This document shows positions 17,667 through 26,639 of a stretch of 64,000 bases of DNA, in pieces. The stretch comes from WTJO01 sp965660165 (GTDB taxonomy: Bacteria > Pseudomonadota > Alphaproteobacteria > Puniceispirillales > Puniceispirillaceae). The stretch covers positions 62,001 to 126,000 of the forward strand of contig CBFHYU010000002.1 of assembly GCA_965660165.1 (NCBI GenBank), given 5' to 3'. A program made the translations under genes and the position numbers. Position 1 is the stretch's first letter. Every line of letters begins with the position of its first letter. A model generated the notes under the pieces. It did no database searches. It saw nothing but the letters and a program-made list of their open reading frames with translations, and was not told where the DNA came from.

Positions 17667-18029
17667 ATGAGTGAGCACAGTAAATCAGCCCTAAATAATC
17701 TTTATACTGAGATAGCAGATGTTCAGGATACGCTGGCAAAAGCTGCCACTAATAGCGAGGGGGCGTCTAATTCTGCCCATTATATATTTGCTGACAGATG
17801 CATTGACAGTGACTTGCAGACCCATATTCAGGCCATGTTATTAGCGCTAGGCCCATTGCCAGCCAGACTATCACGCGCGGTAAAATCTGTCTTTATTGAG
17901 TTATTCCAGAATATCTGTCGTTATGGCTATGCTGAACAGACCTCAGATGCACCCTTTGGTCATATAAGCATTTATCGGCAAGATAGGCCGTCCTGTGCAG
18001 AAAATTCTGACACTGATATCAGCAGATAG
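17667..18029 (+). CDS. SiaB-like (DUF6272) protein, apparently truncated
   Basis: A 120-residue product whose segment SVFIELFQNICRYGY (about 73-87) followed by FGHISIYR matches the ATPase-like helix and first strand of SiaB-type signalling proteins, which are normally about 180 residues. The frame then ends abruptly. After about base 17990 a different forward frame continues with KILTLISADRPIDI, resembling the expected next strand, before its own stop near 18053. That suggests a frameshift and 3' loss, so a decayed gene is likely. No partner phosphatase or STAS protein adjoins. Start context is ordinary (AAGG 12 bases upstream). Confidence 0.45.
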   Translation: MSEHSKSALNNLYTEIADVQDTLAKAATNSEGASNSAHYIFADRCIDSDLQTHIQAMLLALGPLPARLSRAVKSVFIELFQNICRYGYAEQTSDAPFGHISIYRQDRPSCAENSDTDISR

Positions 18030-18127
18030 ACCCATAGACATAACCAAAACCGAACATAACGCAACATAATAGCCAAAGTTTAGCATTATTAACCTCTTTT
18101 GACTAAATCTTTATCTAATGGATAATC

Positions 18128-19090
18128 CTAAAGCTTAATTTCATAGCCAGCTTCTTCAGGTTCATCATCTATGATTTCATCTGGAAAGCCATCAGCGCGC
18201 ACATCCAGCCCTGCAGGCTCTTCAATACGTCTAATGATATTTGGTGAGAATTCGCGTTCGCCATATCGTGCAATCCCATCCTTGAAAATTTCGATCAATA
18301 AGGGTGCAAGCTCAAGCGACAGACCAGCGCGTTCTGCAACATCATGGAACAGGCTAATATCTTTCAGCACTAAATCCATTGTAAAATTGATATCACGGCT
18401 TCCATTCAGGATGACCTGACTTTCTGTTTCATGCACAAAGCTATTGCCGCTTGAAATACGGATAGCTTCAAAGCTGGTTTTCAAATCCATCCCTGCGGCA
18501 GCGCATGTTGACAGCGCCTCTGAGATAGATACCAAATTAGCAGTCGCTAGATAATTGGTAACAACCTTCAGCACAGTCGCACTGCCTAATGGTCCTGTAT
18601 GCAATATGCGCCTACCCATTTTGGTAAGTAACGGAAGCATGGCCTCAAATACAGCTCGCTCAGCGCCTGCCAGAATGGCGATATTGCCAGTCGCGGCGCG
18701 ATGGCATCCGCCAGATACAGGACAGTCAATAGGTGACGCCCCTGTGCGCGTTACAAGCGCGCCAAGCCGATGAATTTCCTGCTCATCTGTTGTACTCATC
18801 TCCGCCCAAATTTTGCCTTCGCTCAAGCCTGCTAGCACCCCATCTTCAGCTTCCAGCACCGTAGCGCTAATTGCAGGTGATGGCAGACACGTGATAATCA
18901 CATCACATGCACGCGCGAGTTCAGCAGGGCTATCTGCCCATTTTGCGCCAGCATCAAGCAACGGGCGCGCATTCTGGCGGTCAAGGTCACGCACCATCAA
19001 ATCAACATTATTCCGCAATAGCGAGCCTGCTAGCTTGGCCCCTACATTGCCTAACCCAATAAACCCAACCTTCTGAGATGATGTATCCAT
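18128..19090 (-). CDS. Beta-hydroxyacid dehydrogenase family protein, last gene of the Liv operon
   Basis: A 320-residue NAD(P)-dependent oxidoreductase with Rossmann motif FIGLGNVGAKLAGSL, substrate-binding CPVSGGCHRAATGN and a lysine segment KVVTNYL in the catalytic position. A distinctive C-terminal tail of about 30 residues is acidic (DEIIDDEPEEAG). It follows livM by 28 bp on the same strand, so it is probably co-transcribed with the importer and acts on the imported compound or a product of it. Specific substrate unknown; 3-hydroxyisobutyrate-like and sulfonated C3 hydroxyacids are both possible. Confidence 0.8.
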   Translation of the reverse strand: MDTSSQKVGFIGLGNVGAKLAGSLLRNNVDLMVRDLDRQNARPLLDAGAKWADSPAELARACDVIITCLPSPAISATVLEAEDGVLAGLSEGKIWAEMSTTDEQEIHRLGALVTRTGASPIDCPVSGGCHRAATGNIAILAGAERAVFEAMLPLLTKMGRRILHTGPLGSATVLKVVTNYLATANLVSISEALSTCAAAGMDLKTSFEAIRISSGNSFVHETESQVILNGSRDINFTMDLVLKDISLFHDVAERAGLSLELAPLLIEIFKDGIARYGEREFSPNIIRRIEEPAGLDVRADGFPDEIIDDEPEEAGYEIKL

Positions 19091-19118
19091 ATCTAGCCTT
19101 CCATATTAGCGGGGTTGT

Positions 19119-20432
19119 TTATCGTTTTTGTTCAGGGATAAGCCCTTGAGGGGCAAACCGAAGCACCAGCAACATAACTATTCCCATTGTCATAAGGCGC
19201 ATATGTGCAGCACTTTCAAGCAGATGCAGTTTCAGCGCACTGCCATCATCCATCGTAGCGGTAATGGCAGAGATCAGCCATAGACCAAGCGGCTCTGATT
19301 CAATCCAGAAAAACCAAATAATAAAGCCGCCCAAAATAGAGCCCATATTATTGCCTGAACCACCCACAATTACCATAATCCAGATTAAAAAGGTAAAGCG
19401 CAAAGGCTGGTAAGAGGCTGGGGTAAATTGCCCATCCAATGTTGTGAGCATCGCCCCTGCAATCCCAATAACCGCAGAACCAAGCACAAATACCTGAAGA
19501 TGGCGTGAGGTAACATCCTTACCCATCGCACGGGCAGCGGTTTCATTATCACGAATAGCCCGCATCATCCGCCCCCATGGCGAACGTAAAGCGGTTTCAG
19601 ATAGCCAGAATAGACATGCCAGCACCACCACAAACAGGCCAGCATAACATAGCTTGACCACAATCGAGGATAATTCGTCTGTGGCCATCCCCATATCTTG
19701 AGCAAATTGAACAAACCACGCGCTTTCCTGAAGGTCGATTTCATAGGGCACAGGGCGCGGTATCCCGTTGACATTCTTCACGCCTCTGGTTAGCCAATCC
19801 TCATTCTTCATGATGTAAATCAGAATTTCAGAAATGCCGAGTGTCGCAATCGCTAAATAGTCAGAGCGCAAGCCAAGTGAAATTTTGCCGATCACATAGG
19901 CGGCTGCGGCGGCCAGAACTCCGCCCACAATCCATGATAATAAAATCGGCAATCCAAGCCCGCCAAGATACCCTGCCTTTGCTGATTCGATTGATTCAAT
20001 CGCACTTACCGCAGGGTCAATCAATAGCCGCGACAGGGTATAGCCCACAACCACAATCAGCGCTGTTAGCCAATATCGTTTGCGTTTTTGTCCTGCCAGC
20101 CTGCTCCATGCCTGCATGCCCAGAAAAATCGTAATTGCCGCTGCCAGCAATCCGCCCATAATACCAAGCCCGCCAGCTTCCCAGCCTTTGGTTACAGGCG
20201 GCATGGCAACCAGCACTGCGGCCACGCCGCCAAGGGCGGCAAACCCCATCATCCCGAAATTAACAATTCCTGCATATCCCCACTGGATATTCACACCAAG
20301 CGTCATGATCGCCGAAATAAGACATAGATTCAGAATAGCAAGCGCAACATTCCAGCTTTGGGCAAAGCCGATAAAGGTCAGCAACAATGCCATCAGCAGA
20401 AATAACACTTTGATTTTATGCGCACCAAACAT
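19119..20432 (-). CDS. livM: Branched-chain-amino-acid-type ABC permease LivM
   Basis: Inner-membrane permease of a HAAT-family importer, 437 residues, with about ten hydrophobic segments. It contains GYAGIVNFGMMGFAALGG near residue 55 and the conserved cytoplasmic EAA-like region RAIRDNETAARAMGKDV. An insertion with basic residues (about 110-125) makes it longer than E. coli LivM. The start lies 12 bp after livH. The complex partners are LivH, LivG, LivF and the periplasmic binding protein encoded upstream. Confidence 0.9.
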   Translation of the reverse strand: MFGAHKIKVLFLLMALLLTFIGFAQSWNVALAILNLCLISAIMTLGVNIQWGYAGIVNFGMMGFAALGGVAAVLVAMPPVTKGWEAGGLGIMGGLLAAAITIFLGMQAWSRLAGQKRKRYWLTALIVVVGYTLSRLLIDPAVSAIESIESAKAGYLGGLGLPILLSWIVGGVLAAAAAYVIGKISLGLRSDYLAIATLGISEILIYIMKNEDWLTRGVKNVNGIPRPVPYEIDLQESAWFVQFAQDMGMATDELSSIVVKLCYAGLFVVVLACLFWLSETALRSPWGRMMRAIRDNETAARAMGKDVTSRHLQVFVLGSAVIGIAGAMLTTLDGQFTPASYQPLRFTFLIWIMVIVGGSGNNMGSILGGFIIWFFWIESEPLGLWLISAITATMDDGSALKLHLLESAAHMRLMTMGIVMLLVLRFAPQGLIPEQKR

Positions 20433-20444
20433 CTGCTACCCCCG

Positions 20445-21461
20445 CTACAATGTCTTGCCAGAAAAAATGCCTGTTGGCCGTATCAGCAACACAATCACCA
20501 AAATCACAAAAGATACTGCAATTTTATAATCGGTTGACAGAATCTGCATCAAACCAGACGGGGCAAAGGCGTCAGGCAACAAATAGCCAAGCACCTTTTT
20601 ATAGGCAAATGTGACAAATAATTCAGAAAAGGCAATGACAAATCCGCCAGCAATAGCGCCTACTGGACTGCCAACCCCGCCAACAATGGCAGAGGCAAAA
20701 ATAGGCAGTAATATTTGCAAATAGGTAAAGGGTTTATAGCTTTTATCCAGACCATATAAGCTGCCTGCAATAGCCGCCAGCGCGCCTGTGATTATCCAGA
20801 CAATCATCACCACCCGTTCAGGGTTAATCCCTGATAGCAGCGCCAAATCTTCATTATCAGAATAGGCACGCATGGATTTACCTGTTTTGGTACGATTCAA
20901 AAACCAAAATAACAGCGCGACAATAATAATTGCCGCAATTACAGTTACCCCTTGAGATGTTTTGATAGACAGCCCTTCTGATAGGCCAGTCATCTTTTTG
21001 AACGCACGCGCCTTCAGAATAAATCTGTCACCATCTGCAAAGACCCTGTCTTTTGGTCCGATAATAAAACGGATAAATCCGCCTATCGCAAACATCACCC
21101 CTACAGATACAATCAGATAGGTCACGCCTGCCGCCCGTGTACGCCGATAATAGGAAAATACGGTTTTATCAACAATAAGACATAAAAGAACCGCCCCCAC
21201 TATTCCAAAGGGCAAGGCTAGCAGGGCTGTTGGTAATCCGCCTAAGCCAATATTCTGGCTTTGAAACCAGATTGTCATTAGCACAGTTATCATTGCCCCA
21301 AATGACATCATCTCGCCATGCGCAAAATTGGAAAAACGTAACACGCTATAGACAAGCGTAACCCCCAAAGCGCCAAGCGCAAGCTGAGAGCCATAGGCAA
21401 GGCCTGGCACAATCACAAAATTTGCAATCAGAACAAATGCATTCAGGACATCAATAAACAT
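20445..21461 (-). CDS. livH: Branched-chain-amino-acid-type ABC permease LivH
   Basis: The second HAAT permease subunit, 338 residues, with about eight membrane segments. It has the family motif SVLRFSNFAHGEMMSFGA near residues 39-56 and the cytoplasmic MRAYSDNEDLALLSGINPERV loop that contacts the ATPases. Tightly packed: three bases after livF and 12 before livM. Substrate is not set by the permease sequence. Confidence 0.91.
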   Translation of the reverse strand: MFIDVLNAFVLIANFVIVPGLAYGSQLALGALGVTLVYSVLRFSNFAHGEMMSFGAMITVLMTIWFQSQNIGLGGLPTALLALPFGIVGAVLLCLIVDKTVFSYYRRTRAAGVTYLIVSVGVMFAIGGFIRFIIGPKDRVFADGDRFILKARAFKKMTGLSEGLSIKTSQGVTVIAAIIIVALLFWFLNRTKTGKSMRAYSDNEDLALLSGINPERVVMIVWIITGALAAIAGSLYGLDKSYKPFTYLQILLPIFASAIVGGVGSPVGAIAGGFVIAFSELFVTFAYKKVLGYLLPDAFAPSGLMQILSTDYKIAVSFVILVIVLLIRPTGIFSGKTL

Positions 21462-21464
21462 CTA

Positions 21465-22169
21465 TCAGCCCCCCAAAAATGCTTTGCGCACATCTTGATC
21501 AGCTAGCAATGCCTGACCAGTATCTGTATAGCGGTTACGCCCCTGCACAAGCACAAAGCCTTTATCTGCAATATTTAATGCCTGTTTGGCATTTTGTTCT
21601 ACCATCAAAATGGCAATGCCTGTTCTGGCAACTTCGATAATTCTGTCAAACAGCTCATCCATCACAATAGGCGATACCCCCGCTGTTGGCTCGTCAAGCA
21701 TCAGCACTTTTGGCTTGGTCATCAACGCACGGCCAACCGCTACCTGCTGGCGTTGACCGCCAGATAATTCACCTGCTGCCTGACGCCGTTTTTCCTTTAG
21801 CACGGGGAATAAATCAAAAATCTGAGTCATCGTATCTGCGATATCTGAGGTGCGGATAAATGCGCCCATTTCCAGATTTTCTTCAACACTAAGCGAGGGG
21901 AACACATTATTGGTCTGAGGCACAAAGCCCATCCCCTTCAGCACCCGTTCTTGGGGTTTTAGATGGGTAATATCTTCACCATCTATGCTAACCTGACCTT
22001 GCGATAGATGAAGCATCCCAAATACAGCCTTCATAGCTGTGGATTTGCCAGCGCCATTCGGCCCTACTACAACGGCTATTTCACCCTTATCAACGCCGAT
22101 GGTGCAGTCATGCAGAATATCTGCGCCACCATATCCGCCAGTCATATGTTCTCCAATAAGATACTGCAC
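21465..22169 (-). CDS. livF: ABC ATPase LivF
   Basis: One of the two ATPases of the importer, 234 residues. Walker A GPNGAGKST, signature LSGGQRQQVAVGRAL and Walker B LMLDEPTAGVSP are intact, and the short C-terminus ending AFLGG is typical of LivF. It follows livG by 54 bp and precedes livH by 3 bp. Confidence 0.93.
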   Translation of the reverse strand: MQYLIGEHMTGGYGGADILHDCTIGVDKGEIAVVVGPNGAGKSTAMKAVFGMLHLSQGQVSIDGEDITHLKPQERVLKGMGFVPQTNNVFPSLSVEENLEMGAFIRTSDIADTMTQIFDLFPVLKEKRRQAAGELSGGQRQQVAVGRALMTKPKVLMLDEPTAGVSPIVMDELFDRIIEVARTGIAILMVEQNAKQALNIADKGFVLVQGRNRYTDTGQALLADQDVRKAFLGG

Positions 22170-22223
22170 TGTCTATATCATCTTTCCTAGCATTACGTTT
22201 CTTGGATATTGCACTGAATGTCG

Positions 22224-22991
22224 CTATTTATTTTTTAGCCCTGTGCCAAGATACGCCTCGATTACCTCTTCATTATTGCGCACCTCATCTGCGCTTCCAT
22301 GTGCCAGCACTGCGCCCTCTGCCATCACCACAACAGGGTCACATAGCCTGCTGATAAATTCCATATCATGTTCGATCATACAAAAGGTATATCCCTGCTC
22401 AGCATTAAGGCGCAAAATTGCATCGCCGATAGTGTTTAGCAAGGTTCTATTTACCCCTGCACCAACCTCGTCAAGAAATACGATTTTGGCATCAACCATC
22501 ATTGTTCTGCCAAGTTCCAGAAGCTTTTTTTGCCCCCCTGACAGATTGCCTGCATATTCATGTTTTACCACATCAAGCTGTAGAAACGATATCACCTCGT
22601 CAGCGCGGGCTGAAAGCTCTGCTTCCTGAGCAGCGATTTTGCTTGGCCTGAACCATGCATCAATCAGCTTCTCGCCATGTTGGCCGCTTGGTACCATCAT
22701 CAGATTATCTTTAACTGTAAGGGATGAAAATTCATGCGCTATCTGAAATGTGCGCAATAGCCCCTTTTCAAAAAGGTGATGTGGCTCAAGCCCTGTGATA
22801 TCTTCGCCATCAAGCAGGACTGTGCCTGAATCAGGGCGATATACACCTGCAATAATATTAAATAAGGTTGTTTTGCCTGCGCCGTTCGGGCCAATAAGCC
22901 CTGTGATAGACCCTGTTTCAATCGAAAAGGATGCATCATTAACAGCCAGAATGCCGCCAAAGCGTTTGTGAAGATTCTGGATAGAAATCAT
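22224..22991 (-). CDS. livG: ABC ATPase LivG
   Basis: The partner ATPase, 255 residues. Walker A GPNGAGKTT, signature LSGGQKKLLELGR, Walker B FLDEVGAGVN and a LivG-type C-terminal extension with EAYLGTG. The aspartate-glutamate of Walker B is kept although the usual PxAG is VGAG. It is the first gene after the terminator hairpin following the binding-protein gene, so its expression may depend on read-through. Confidence 0.93.
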   Translation of the reverse strand: MISIQNLHKRFGGILAVNDASFSIETGSITGLIGPNGAGKTTLFNIIAGVYRPDSGTVLLDGEDITGLEPHHLFEKGLLRTFQIAHEFSSLTVKDNLMMVPSGQHGEKLIDAWFRPSKIAAQEAELSARADEVISFLQLDVVKHEYAGNLSGGQKKLLELGRTMMVDAKIVFLDEVGAGVNRTLLNTIGDAILRLNAEQGYTFCMIEHDMEFISRLCDPVVVMAEGAVLAHGSADEVRNNEEVIEAYLGTGLKNK

Positions 22992-23010
22992 TACACTTTA
23001 CCTAAAACAG

Positions 23011-23048
23011 AAAAAAACCCGAGAGCAGTAAGATACACACTCCCGGGT
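23011..23048 (-). terminator. Intra-operon terminator after the binding-protein gene
   Basis: On the minus strand ACCCGGGAG (23048-23040) pairs with CTCTCGGGT (23025-23017) with one G-U pair and a 14-nt loop, followed by seven T residues. It lies between the binding-protein stop and livG. A partial terminator here would give more binding protein than membrane complex, as is common for ABC importers. Confidence 0.8.
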
Positions 23049-23073
23049 ATTTTTGAAGCGTATCGCAATAAAC

Positions 23074-24258
23074 CTAGCGATAGCCAACCGTTACATTTTT
23101 GCCGTCAATGATTTCAATCTCGGCATAATTACCAGCAGATTCGCCGCCGCCAACAAGCTCAACAGCAGATGCACCTACATAGTCAATCGACAGACCCTGA
23201 CGCAGATATTTGATGCCTTTTGCAAGTTCGCCTGGGAAGATTTTCTCACCTGGGGCATTAGCAACATTCATCATATGCGACTTGAATGTCTGACTATCAG
23301 TAGATTTTGCTGATTGCATCGCCAGAATGATAAGCGCGGCCGCATCATAGCTTTCAGGGGCAAAAGGACCTGCTACAAAGCCGTTTGCCGTTGCCATTTC
23401 TGCGAATTTTGCAGCACCTGGACTATCTGTTCCTGGTACATCTCCGATAGAGCCGTTCAAATCAGGGCCAATAGCAGCAGGCAACGCATCGCCGATCATG
23501 CCATCTGGCAGATAGAACACATCAAACGCGCCTGTATCCAAAGATGACTGGATAATGCCTTTACCGCCCTGATCAAGATAACCAGCAACAATCAGAATAT
23601 CACCCCCAGCCTGTGCAAGTGCAGCTACTTCTGCACCATAATCACCTTTGCCATCTTCATGGGCAGCTGAAATGGTGATCGTACCACCTGCGCTTTCGAA
23701 ATTTGCCTTAATGCTATCTGCCAGACCTTTACCATAATCATTATTGGTGTAGGTCATAGCCGCAGAAGTATAGCCCTTATCCATCAGCACATCTGCAACC
23801 ACCTCACCCTGACGGGCATCAGATGGGGCTGTTCTGAAGAACAGATCATTATCTTCGATGGTTGACAATGCAGGTGATGTTGCAGATGGCGATACCATTA
23901 CAATACCATTTGCCATTGCCACATTCTGCAAAATAGCTGTTGTCACGCCAGAGCAGTCTGCGCCAACAAGAGCCGCCACTTTATCAGATGTGATAAGACG
24001 TTCTGCAGCAGCAGTAGCAGCAGCAGAGTCAATACAGGTTGAATCACCTCTTACAGAAACGAGGGTTTTGCCGCCACCCATGAAATTTCCAGCGTCATTT
24101 ACTTCTGACATTGCCAGCTCAGCACCCATAGCCATATCAGGGGTTAGCGATTCAATAGGACCAGTATAGCCAAGGATAACACCAATTTTGACATCCTCAG
24201 CCAGTGCAGGCGAAGCCAGCATTAGCAATGCGGCCGACATAGTAATCAATTTTTTCAT
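23074..24258 (-). CDS. Periplasmic binding protein of the Liv-type importer
   Basis: Solute receptor of the HAAT ABC importer, 394 residues. A Sec signal peptide (about 1-20, ending ALA) precedes a type I periplasmic binding fold with VKIGVILGYTGPIESLTPDMAMGAE at the start of the first lobe, VSPSATSPAL at the hinge-adjacent ligand region and NNDYGKGLADS in the second lobe. First gene of the operon with a 200-bp upstream region. Ligand cannot be read from sequence; such receptors bind branched-chain or other amino acids, amides, aromatic acids or organic osmolytes. Confidence 0.92.
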   Translation of the reverse strand: MKKLITMSAALLMLASPALAEDVKIGVILGYTGPIESLTPDMAMGAELAMSEVNDAGNFMGGGKTLVSVRGDSTCIDSAAATAAAERLITSDKVAALVGADCSGVTTAILQNVAMANGIVMVSPSATSPALSTIEDNDLFFRTAPSDARQGEVVADVLMDKGYTSAAMTYTNNDYGKGLADSIKANFESAGGTITISAAHEDGKGDYGAEVAALAQAGGDILIVAGYLDQGGKGIIQSSLDTGAFDVFYLPDGMIGDALPAAIGPDLNGSIGDVPGTDSPGAAKFAEMATANGFVAGPFAPESYDAAALIILAMQSAKSTDSQTFKSHMMNVANAPGEKIFPGELAKGIKYLRQGLSIDYVGASAVELVGGGESAGNYAEIEIIDGKNVTVGYR

Positions 24259-24464
24259 TCGTTCTCTCCCAAATTATATGCACACCTATTATAAACCATT
24301 ATAGATTCATTGTGCGCTCTTTGCGTATCCTTAAGACATCTCAGAGGTTAGCAAATTTGTCTCTGTTCTGACCACGCATACACCTACCCACGAGTTTAGG
24401 GCTTTTTTTAACCAGTTTCAAATATATTTAACGCCCTTACTAAATATATTCTGTTATGAAAACA

Positions 24465-25859
24465 CTAGCTAGCAAGGCGTTTTGCATCATCTGGCTGGTT
24501 ATAGATACGCATCCAGCCAATCTGTCCAACCACCCCACAATCACCGCAAATCTGGCGTGTATCAGGCTGGGGGGCGTGACATCCTGCACAATACCAGCCA
24601 ACGCCATGAGGTGCAGTTGCGGCTTCAAACATCGCATCTTCCTTGCCAAGAATAGTCGATTGTGCGCCACTATCAAAGACAGTCTCTGCCAGCCTAGCAG
24701 ATACCATATAATAGCGGTTGGTATGACCAGCAGACGAGATTTGGCTTAGCGCGGCACTTGCCGCCGCCCAAATACCGCATTCCAACGCCTGTTCTGCAAC
24801 GACCAGCAATGCGTCATCCTGCTGGTTTGAGCTTTCGGCAAGTTTGGATAGCTTGGCAATATGCTGGCCATCATTTACGCCTGAAAGCTGTTTCAAACGT
24901 GTTGCAAATGTGCTGTGGGGCAAACGGATAAAGGCGTTTTCAAGACGCTTAATCGCTGCTTTTGGCTTTGTTTCAGCTTCCAGCTCAGCGCATTTTGTTA
25001 CCACAACAGGCAAGGGCGCTGGATAATCTGCCGCCAGTTTCAGCCATGTCAGCCTTTGGGCATCATCTTCTTGCTGTTCTGCGATAAACAGGCACAGATA
25101 GGCGGCAAGCAACGGCAGATGCGCAAGCTGGCCAGATGCAAGCAACCTGGCATCCACATGACCTGCTTCTGGCAATAGATGCTTGGCAATCGGATGTTTC
25201 TGTTCTGAAAGCTTAAGTGCGATTAGCCTGTCAACCCAACGATGCGCCGCTTGCCAGTTTGAGGCCGCCAGCGCATCTGCTAGCAATTTCATCATCGCTG
25301 GCAGGGAATTTTTCTCTAATGTTAATGCCTGTTCAGCTGCATTTGCGCTTTCAGCAAATCTGCCTGTTTCATGATATAGCCGCATCAGCCCAATCTGGCC
25401 AAAATAGGCTGTCTGCTTATCTTTTGCCAATGCTGTAAAATAGCGCAATGAAGCTTTATTATCGCCTGCGGCATGCGCTGTCTGGGCAGATAGCAAATCT
25501 GATAAAATACCACTACCAAGCAGTTTTTCTGATTTCTTTACCTGTTTTCTGGCACCTTTAATATCACCCGCCGCAAACGCAACCATGCCAATCGCAAGCG
25601 CCTTTTCACCATCACGTCGCCGCCGTTCCCGCCAATTATGGGCAATCAATCCTGGCCAGCTCAGGAACTTAAGCGTAAGCCATAGGATAAATCCCACTAT
25701 CGCAAAACTGGCAATAATGCCGCCAATCGCAAGAGAGGTGGGCAAGGTAATTTCTATATTTTGCCAGACAATGGACGTTTGACCCTGCTGATCTGCAAAC
25801 CAGCTAACAACTATCGCAAAGCCGCCCGCAAGTATCAGATACAAGATAAAACGGATCAT
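24465..25859 (-). CDS. hemY: HemY-like membrane TPR protein
   Basis: Proteobacterial HemY (not protoporphyrinogen oxidase). The 464-residue protein has two N-terminal membrane helices (about 1-22 and 42-66), a TPR-like helical repeat domain (about 85-400), and a C-terminal zinc-ribbon-like CAGCH...CGDC. It is coded immediately after the Mic60-like gene with a 4-bp overlap, in the usual alphaproteobacterial hemC-hemD-Mic60-hemY order. Proposed to act as a scaffold in tetrapyrrole synthesis; the exact role is unsettled. Confidence 0.88.
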   Translation of the reverse strand: MIRFILYLILAGGFAIVVSWFADQQGQTSIVWQNIEITLPTSLAIGGIIASFAIVGFILWLTLKFLSWPGLIAHNWRERRRRDGEKALAIGMVAFAAGDIKGARKQVKKSEKLLGSGILSDLLSAQTAHAAGDNKASLRYFTALAKDKQTAYFGQIGLMRLYHETGRFAESANAAEQALTLEKNSLPAMMKLLADALAASNWQAAHRWVDRLIALKLSEQKHPIAKHLLPEAGHVDARLLASGQLAHLPLLAAYLCLFIAEQQEDDAQRLTWLKLAADYPAPLPVVVTKCAELEAETKPKAAIKRLENAFIRLPHSTFATRLKQLSGVNDGQHIAKLSKLAESSNQQDDALLVVAEQALECGIWAAASAALSQISSAGHTNRYYMVSARLAETVFDSGAQSTILGKEDAMFEAATAPHGVGWYCAGCHAPQPDTRQICGDCGVVGQIGWMRIYNQPDDAKRLAS

Positions 25860-26584
25860 CTTGTAGCCTCTGTTTCAGACGGCACAGGCGAGATGGTTAT
25901 CACAGATGAAAACAGCCCCCCCAAATTGGACGCCCCATTCCAGATATTATTTGCCACAGCACTGAAAAATCCTGTGATAGATGAGATACCAAAGCTAGTT
26001 TGCTCTTTGCCAGCCGCAGCCTGGTTATCTGGCGTGCCAGCAATCCTGTTGCTGGGGCTATCTATGTTAGGGTCGTCCGCTTTAGGCTCAGCCGTCTGAT
26101 GCGCGCCCATCTGGGGGTTGTCGGTTACCTGCGGCAGGGTTTGCGGGGATGGCCGTGCAGCCAACGCCTCTAATGTTTGATCAAGCTCAGCTAAAATAGA
26201 TGTGATGTCCGCCATCTCATCTGCTAGCTTTATCTGGCCAGCTTGCTGGTCTTGCACCCGCCCTTCCAGCGTCACAGCATTCTCCTCAAGCGCACTGATA
26301 CGCGCCTCAAGCTCTGCTATTTTGCTGGCAGTTTCTGCCTGTATTTGCGCCATATCTGATGCCCATGGGGATGCTGGCTGTGGGCTGATCATCCTGTCAA
26401 GATAGGGCCAGCCTGCAAGCGCAAGCGCCAAAATAGAGACAAATAAAGAACCAACCAGCCAAAGCGGCAAGTGCGCGCCTAGCCTATTGGCAATACCAGC
26501 CATCCAGCTCGTGCCAATTTGTGCTTCAATAATGGTTTCAGAAGCAGATGGCTCAGGTTTTTTTGGACGTTTTCTGGCAACCAT
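25856..26584 (-). CDS. Mic60/mitofilin-like protein lacking the mitofilin domain
   Basis: Positional homologue of bacterial Mic60 (between hemD and hemY), a membrane-shaping protein of intracytoplasmic membranes and ancestor of mitochondrial MICOS Mic60. The 242-residue product has a basic N-terminus, one membrane helix (about 41-60), a coiled coil (about 78-142) and a Pro/Ala-rich linker, then ends shortly after WNGASNLGGLFSSVITI, which resembles the segment that begins the C-terminal mitofilin region in other alphaproteobacteria. Typical homologues are far longer. The stop overlaps the hemY start by 4 bp, so the short form is not an obvious frameshift. Confidence 0.72.
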   Translation of the reverse strand: MVARKRPKKPEPSASETIIEAQIGTSWMAGIANRLGAHLPLWLVGSLFVSILALALAGWPYLDRMISPQPASPWASDMAQIQAETASKIAELEARISALEENAVTLEGRVQDQQAGQIKLADEMADITSILAELDQTLEALAARPSPQTLPQVTDNPQMGAHQTAEPKADDPNIDSPSNRIAGTPDNQAAAGKEQTSFGISSITGFFSAVANNIWNGASNLGGLFSSVITISPVPSETEATR

Positions 26585-26639
26585 ATGATGTGTCTTCTGT
26601 GATTATTGTGGTGGTTATCTGGGCGAATTCATATGTGTA

